From Agrobacterium salinitolerans (lineage in GTDB: Bacteria > Pseudomonadota > Alphaproteobacteria > Rhizobiales > Rhizobiaceae): DNA of 64,000 bases. The notes under the pieces are model-generated. The model ran no database searches and had not been told where the DNA came from. It was given only the letters and a program-made list of their open reading frames with translations. Shown piece by piece: positions 60,691-64,000 of the stretch. Where the stretch lies: positions 62,001-126,000 of the forward strand of contig NZ_MRDH01000002.1 of assembly GCF_002008225.1 (NCBI RefSeq), given 5' to 3'. The position numbers were made by a program, and so were the translations under genes. Position 1 is the stretch's first letter; the number at the start of each line of letters is the position of its first letter.

Positions 60691-60848
60691 GCCGCGTCGC
60701 CGGTGTTTTCCGCCGGGACGGTCGGGCCTGATTTCGATTGTCCCGACCTGGGGAAAGGCGTATTTTACGGAGGTTCCGACCGTGAGCCGGAGGCTTTTAC
60801 GCGCACGCGCCCCGTGCGGGTGCGGGCGGCACTTGCAGGGAGGAAAAA

Positions 60849-61052
60849 ATGGCCCGCCAATATATAGATTGCCGCGAATTCCCCAGTGACAGCAGATGCA
60901 CCGTTGCCATCTCCGCCGATTCTCCGGAGGAGCTTATGGAAGCGGCCGTGCAACATGCCGTGGCTGTGCATGGCGCAAAGGATACGCCTGAATTTCGCGA
61001 GGAAGTCCGTCACAGCATGCATGCGGGAACACCGCCGCTGAAGGTGGCGTGA
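60849..61052 (+). CDS. DUF1059 family small protein (67 aa)
   Basis: A 67-residue soluble protein with the DUF1059 pattern: YIDCREFPSDSRCTVAISADSPEELMEAAVQHAVAVHG. Two Cys (residues 8 and 17) are conserved in the family and might bind a metal. It has a textbook GGAGGAAAAA ribosome-binding site. The role is unknown. Confidence 0.85.
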   Translation: MARQYIDCREFPSDSRCTVAISADSPEELMEAAVQHAVAVHGAKDTPEFREEVRHSMHAGTPPLKVA

Positions 61053-61113
61053 CGTCCTTTTATGAATAACGCGATATCTGGAACGGTTGTTGAGGGATCA
61101 GGTGTAAACCGCT

Positions 61114-61239
61114 TGTTTCTTCTCCCCGGCGGGGAGAAGTCCGCGGCAGCGGGATGAGGGGGCGACGGTGGAGATATACGGAGAGCTAGCCCCCTCATCC
61201 GACCCTTCGGGCCACCTTCTCCCCGGCGGGGAGAAGAAA
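61114..61239. repeat. Inverted repeat element (TTCTCCCCGCCGGGGAGAAG family), copy 3
   Basis: Ends TGTTTCTTCTCCCCGGCGGG and CCCGGCGGGGAGAAGAAA, with the same internal GCGGCAGCGGGATGAGGGGG and GACCCTTCGGGCCACC blocks as 40773-40908 and 54931-55056. Confidence 0.9.
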
Positions 61240-61271
61240 GACGCGGCGACGCTTGTGACTATCCTGCCGGG

Positions 61272-61553
61272 TTACCCCTGGATAACATCCGCCCATTCGG
61301 CATGGCGCAACGTCTGGGCCTTGAAGAAGGGGCAGAGTGGAATGATTTTCCAGCCGCCCTTGCGGGCTTCATCGATCGCATGGGCGGCGAGCGCCTGGCC
61401 GACGCCTTTACCGCGCAGCGCATCGGGCACGCCGGTATGGTCGATGATGATGAGGGAAGGGGAAGTGCGCGAATAGGTCATCTCCGCCTTGTGGCCGTCG
61501 ATGGTTGCCGAATATTCGCCGTGCGATCCGGTTTCGGTTGTCTTGATGTCCAT
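61272..61553 (-). CDS. Small GNAT N-acetyltransferase (YjdJ-like)
   Basis: From ATG 61553 a 93-residue single-domain GNAT of the YjdJ type: YSATIDGHKAEMTYSRTSPSLIIIDHTGV, acetyl-CoA loop ALRGKGVGQALAAHAIDEARKGGWKIIPLCPF. The short length is normal for this subgroup. The frame upstream to 61643 is not used. Its substrate is unknown. Confidence 0.85.
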   Translation of the reverse strand: MDIKTTETGSHGEYSATIDGHKAEMTYSRTSPSLIIIDHTGVPDALRGKGVGQALAAHAIDEARKGGWKIIPLCPFFKAQTLRHAEWADVIQG

Positions 61554-61777
61554 GATGAGCGCCTTCCGCATTGCTGTTCGTTGTCGCCACTGTACCGGCT
61601 TCAGCCTGAATTGAAACAGCGCGATAGCAAACGCAGCGGACACAAACTGGCGACAATCACCGGCTCTGTGGCGCAGTTCTCAGATGGACATCCGAAATTA
61701 GACCGAAAACCCCGTCGATAATCCGGCGGGGCGTTCTCTACACTCGGTCTGGGCGCGTTGCCGCGCCGGCGCACTGT

Positions 61778-62053
61778 TTAGTGGCGATATTGCTGGATGC
61801 GCGTGGTGCGCAGGCCGGCAAGGCCATGATCGGAGATCGAGGACTGCCAGGACAGGAATTCTTCGACGGTGAGCGTATAACGCTCGCAGGCTTCCTCGAG
61901 GCTCAGCAGTCCTCCGCGTACGGCGGCAACCACCTCGGCCTTTCTGCGAATGACCCAACGACGGGTATTGGCAGGCGGAAGATCCGCAATCGTCAGAGGG
62001 CTGCCATCGGGGCCGATGACATATTTAACTCGTGGGCGTATCATTTCGGTCAT
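61778..62053 (-). CDS. sciP: SciP, CtrA inhibitory protein (DUF1153)
   Basis: A 91-residue helix-turn-helix protein that binds CtrA and prevents activation of its targets in G1. The DUF1153 sequence is clear: RVKYVIGPDGSPLTIADLPPANTRRWVIRRKAEVVAAVRGGLLSLEEACERYTLTVEEFLSW. Its presence 2 kb from ctrA and 6 kb from chpT makes a compact regulatory cluster. A CtrA-like box lies 55-69 bases upstream. Confidence 0.95.
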   Translation of the reverse strand: MTEMIRPRVKYVIGPDGSPLTIADLPPANTRRWVIRRKAEVVAAVRGGLLSLEEACERYTLTVEEFLSWQSSISDHGLAGLRTTRIQQYRH

Positions 62054-62107
62054 TGGACACTCTATACAAACTCAAGACCATATGACGGGAACTCTATCCC
62101 GGTACCT

Positions 62108-62122
62108 TTAAAAATTGCCTAA
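62108..62122. promoter_or_regulatory. CtrA-type box upstream of sciP
   Basis: TTAA-AAATTGC-CTAA fits TTAA-N7-TTAA with one mismatch, 55 bases before sciP. A GANTC site (GAGTC) is at 62175-62179. The 190-base gap between sciP and the DUF2793 gene holds no ORF. Confidence 0.45.
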
Positions 62123-62244
62123 GCAGCTCGTGACAATTTATTAAGAATTTGAACGGTTTCGCCTGATTTGTTCGAGTCGCCTTATTTTGCCGGGAAAAAA
62201 TTTTTCCAAAAATCGCAATTTTTCTCTCTCACCGGTTGTTTCCA

Positions 62245-63285
62245 TCAAAGTGCCGCAAGCGAAAGGCACGTTTTCCCATCGCCCTGGGTAAATTCCGCCG
62301 TTCCCTCATGCTGCAGCCGCAGGCGGTCGCCGGCATCGAGCGGAAGAATGGATGTGGCCGACTGCTGGGTGCCGGTGGCGGAGACGTTGCCGGCGATGCT
62401 GAAGCTGGTCGCCGCGCCATTGATAAAAAGCGTCACCCGGTGGCCGGAAGAGGAGACCACGGCGAGCGTCAGGGCCGCCAGATAAAGGCCCTTTGCCGGA
62501 ACGACGAGTTCACGTCCGCCACCGCTCACCGCATCGCCGAGCGTAAATCCGCCCTCGGCGATGGAGAGCACGGAAAAACCTGCCGCCGTGCCATTGGCGG
62601 GTTTCGTCGTGCCCGCCGGCAGGCCGGCAACAGTGAGCGCGCGGTTGGGCATCGAGACCCGGCCATCGCCGCTGCAGAGAAGTGCGGTGTGCCATGAGGC
62701 ACCATCCTTGCTGGTCTTGATCGAAAAGCCGTCATTGCCGGCAAGGCCCATTTCCGCCCGGCCGCTCCAGCCGGACTGGAACACCAGCGAGGCGGTATCG
62801 GTTTTGCCTGCCTTGTTGACCGTCATGCGGTGGCTGCCGTCTTCCGGCCCATGGGTGAAGAGGCTGGCGGGGGAGGCGAGCGCCATGCGGTTGGCGGCGT
62901 CTGCCTCCGTGCCGATGCCCAGCTTTTCCAGCCGACCGCTTGCCGGCAGCGGCAAGTCGCGCCAGTTTCCGTCCTGCAGGACTCGGTATCTGCTTTCGGC
63001 CGCGAACCATGCCGTCCAGCCGGGCTGCGGCGTGATCGAAAGCCATGCGCCATCCTGCCGGAAGGCGAGTCTGCCGCCCTTGCCGGCCCAGTCGCCGGTG
63101 GCGCCGGCGGAGAGAAGGAAGCAGTCTCCTTCCGCTGCATCTTCGGGCGGTGTCGCGACGGTGGCCCTGACGACGAGCTGCACGATCGCATCCAGCCTTT
63201 GCAGGGCTTCGTTGTGGGTGACGTGCTTCTGGGCCTGCGAGGGCAGGATGTAGGGAAGCCGAAGTCTTGCCGTCTGTTCCGTCAT
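62245..63285 (-). CDS. DUF2793 phage-like protein with a C1q-like C-terminal domain
   Basis: From ATG 63285 (GGAAGGC upstream) a 346-residue protein opening TEQTARLRLPYILPSQAQKHVTHNEALQRLDAIVQL, the DUF2793 signature found in tail-associated proteins of phages and gene-transfer agents. The last ~100 residues (VVPAKGLYLAALTLAVVSSSGHRVTLFINGAATSFSI ... LPLDAGDRLRLQHEGTAEFTQGDGKTCLSLAAL) have the strand pattern and end of a C1q/TNF-like jelly roll. No signal peptide and no phage genes are adjacent, so it is an orphan, perhaps a phage remnant kept for another use. Confidence 0.8.
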   Translation of the reverse strand: MTEQTARLRLPYILPSQAQKHVTHNEALQRLDAIVQLVVRATVATPPEDAAEGDCFLLSAGATGDWAGKGGRLAFRQDGAWLSITPQPGWTAWFAAESRYRVLQDGNWRDLPLPASGRLEKLGIGTEADAANRMALASPASLFTHGPEDGSHRMTVNKAGKTDTASLVFQSGWSGRAEMGLAGNDGFSIKTSKDGASWHTALLCSGDGRVSMPNRALTVAGLPAGTTKPANGTAAGFSVLSIAEGGFTLGDAVSGGGRELVVPAKGLYLAALTLAVVSSSGHRVTLFINGAATSFSIAGNVSATGTQQSATSILPLDAGDRLRLQHEGTAEFTQGDGKTCLSLAAL

Positions 63286-63379
63286 GGTGTGCCTTCCGCG
63301 CTGCGGTGTTTCGTTGCGGGGCATTGTGGGGCGGTGGCGTGGGGTGGGGATGAGCGGGGATGGATTATTTTTTGGAGGC

Positions 63380-63570
63380 TTCGGCGTATGCCGCTTCACC
63401 CCCTCTGCCCTGCCGGGCATCTCCCCCTCAAGGGGGGAGATCGACTCGTGGATAGGTCTCGCCTATCACGACGTTTACGAATGAAGCGGTGGTAGCGCCT
63501 CCTGCCGATCTCCCCCCTTGAGGGGGAGATGCCCGGCAGGGCAGAGGGGGGTGAAGCGGCATACGCCGAA
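63380..63570. repeat. Inverted repeat element (CTGCCGGGCATCTCCCCC family), copy 3
   Basis: A 191-base element with exact inverted ends TTCGGCGTATGCCGCTTCACCCCC and its complement at 63547-63570. Internal CTCAAGGGGGGAGATCGACTCG and CCCCCCTTGAGGGGG blocks match copy 2. Confidence 0.92.
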
Positions 63571-63632
63571 GCTCACCAAGGCAGAAATCCGATCCACCCG
63601 TTGCAGTAGCCGCAGGAGACGGCAAGCGGGTA

Positions 63633-64000
63633 TTACCCCGCCTGTTCCACCGCCATCGCCCCTTCGGCAATGAAATCCGGATTGGCCAGCGCATCCTCGC
63701 CGTCACCCCTCACCGCATAGGCAAGCGGCTTACCCTCGCAATCGAGCGTCCTGCCGCCGGCGGCGCGCAGCACGGCGTCGCCGGCGGCCGTGTCCCACAT
63801 CATGGTGCGGCTGAAGCGAGGATAGATATCGGCGGCGCCCTCCGCCAGCATGCAGAATTTCAGCGAGGAGCCGACGGAAATACAGTCCTTCAGCCCGTGT
63901 TCGGCCACGAAGGCTTCCGTTTTTGCCGTACAGTGGGAGCGGCTGATCAGCGCTACGGGGGAAGCGCCGCGCCGGCGCGCGCGGATGGGGCGGCGCGAAA
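63633..64000 (-). CDS. cysQ: CysQ-like 3'(2'),5'-bisphosphate nucleotidase (N-terminal part beyond window)
   Basis: The frame stays open to the right edge; about 122 C-terminal residues are seen. They include SPVALISRSHCTAKTEAFVAEHG, VGSSLKFCMLAEGAADIYPRF and the inositol-phosphatase signature WDTAAGDAVLRAAGG with its metal/substrate Asp. CysQ removes phosphate from PAP/PAPS during sulfate assimilation; other IMPase-family roles are possible. The ATG-like start seen inside the window is only an internal codon. A palindromic element separates its end from the DUF2793 gene. Confidence 0.88.
   Translation of the reverse strand, partial: SRRPIRARRRGASPVALISRSHCTAKTEAFVAEHGLKDCISVGSSLKFCMLAEGAADIYPRFSRTMMWDTAAGDAVLRAAGGRTLDCEGKPLAYAVRGDGEDALANPDFIAEGAMAVEQAG

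Noticed and set aside
62245-63285. Prophage
   Set aside because: A single DUF2793 gene with no integrase, capsid, terminase or attachment repeats nearby does not make a prophage.

Overview
The window looks like chromosomal DNA from a Rhizobiaceae alphaproteobacterium, most likely the Agrobacterium tumefaciens species complex. The grounds are high GC, coding density near 90 percent, the cell-cycle genes eipA, chpT, ctrA and sciP, an alphaproteobacterial-type rpoH, and several families of palindromic intergenic repeats of the kind common in rhizobia. This is inference from protein families and gene order; no database was searched. There is no CRISPR array, insertion sequence, rRNA operon, plasmid origin or intact prophage. 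One tRNA (Gly, GCC) is present.

Layout. 1-8.2 kb: the 5' part of an MHS-family MFS carrier, asd with a long leader, a secreted lytic transglycosylase, beta-carbonic anhydrase, pdxY, and a cardiolipin synthase-like protein paired with an EEP-family nuclease/phosphatase. 8.5-18.1 kb: an RND efflux operon headed by an alpha/beta-hydrolase that has lost its catalytic Ser and His, with a divergent LysR regulator, then a second LysR, an MFS exporter and an aldo/keto reductase. 18.2-23.5 kb: tRNA-Gly, Dps, and a four-gene ferric-siderophore ABC importer with an Irr-like box upstream. 23.7-32.8 kb: a tctCBA tripartite tricarboxylate carrier and, after a YbaY-META protein and purU, a TctDE-type two-component system divergent from a periplasmic binding protein.

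32.9-42.4 kb: a heme locus (hmuTUV with divergent HutX-like and IsdG-type heme proteins), a DUF454 protein, a glyoxalase-fold protein, ung, a DUF2218-siderophore-interacting reductase, and an MhqO/MhqD-like quinone-detoxification pair. 43-53.4 kb: a degenerate C93-like cysteine peptidase, an EamA transporter, purA, a 768-residue acidic bitopic protein of unknown function, rpoH with a heat-shock-type promoter, a methyltransferase, an RluD-type pseudouridine synthase and a SPOUT RNA methyltransferase. 53.5-64 kb: a coiled-coil membrane protein, eipA, chpT, four accessory genes, ctrA, a FliJ-like protein, a DUF1059 protein, a small GNAT protein, sciP, a DUF2793 protein and the C-terminal part of a cysQ-like gene.

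Two themes connect the genes. Iron: the siderophore importer, heme importer, heme-degradation proteins, ferric-siderophore reductase and Dps all lie within 20 kb. Cell cycle: ChpT, CtrA and SciP (phosphotransferase, master regulator and its inhibitor) lie within 6.2 kb, with CtrA-type and GANTC sites in their upstream regions. The observations most worth following up are a putative Thr/Lys/Ile-rich leader peptide ahead of asd and the catalytically dead hydrolase heading the efflux operon.
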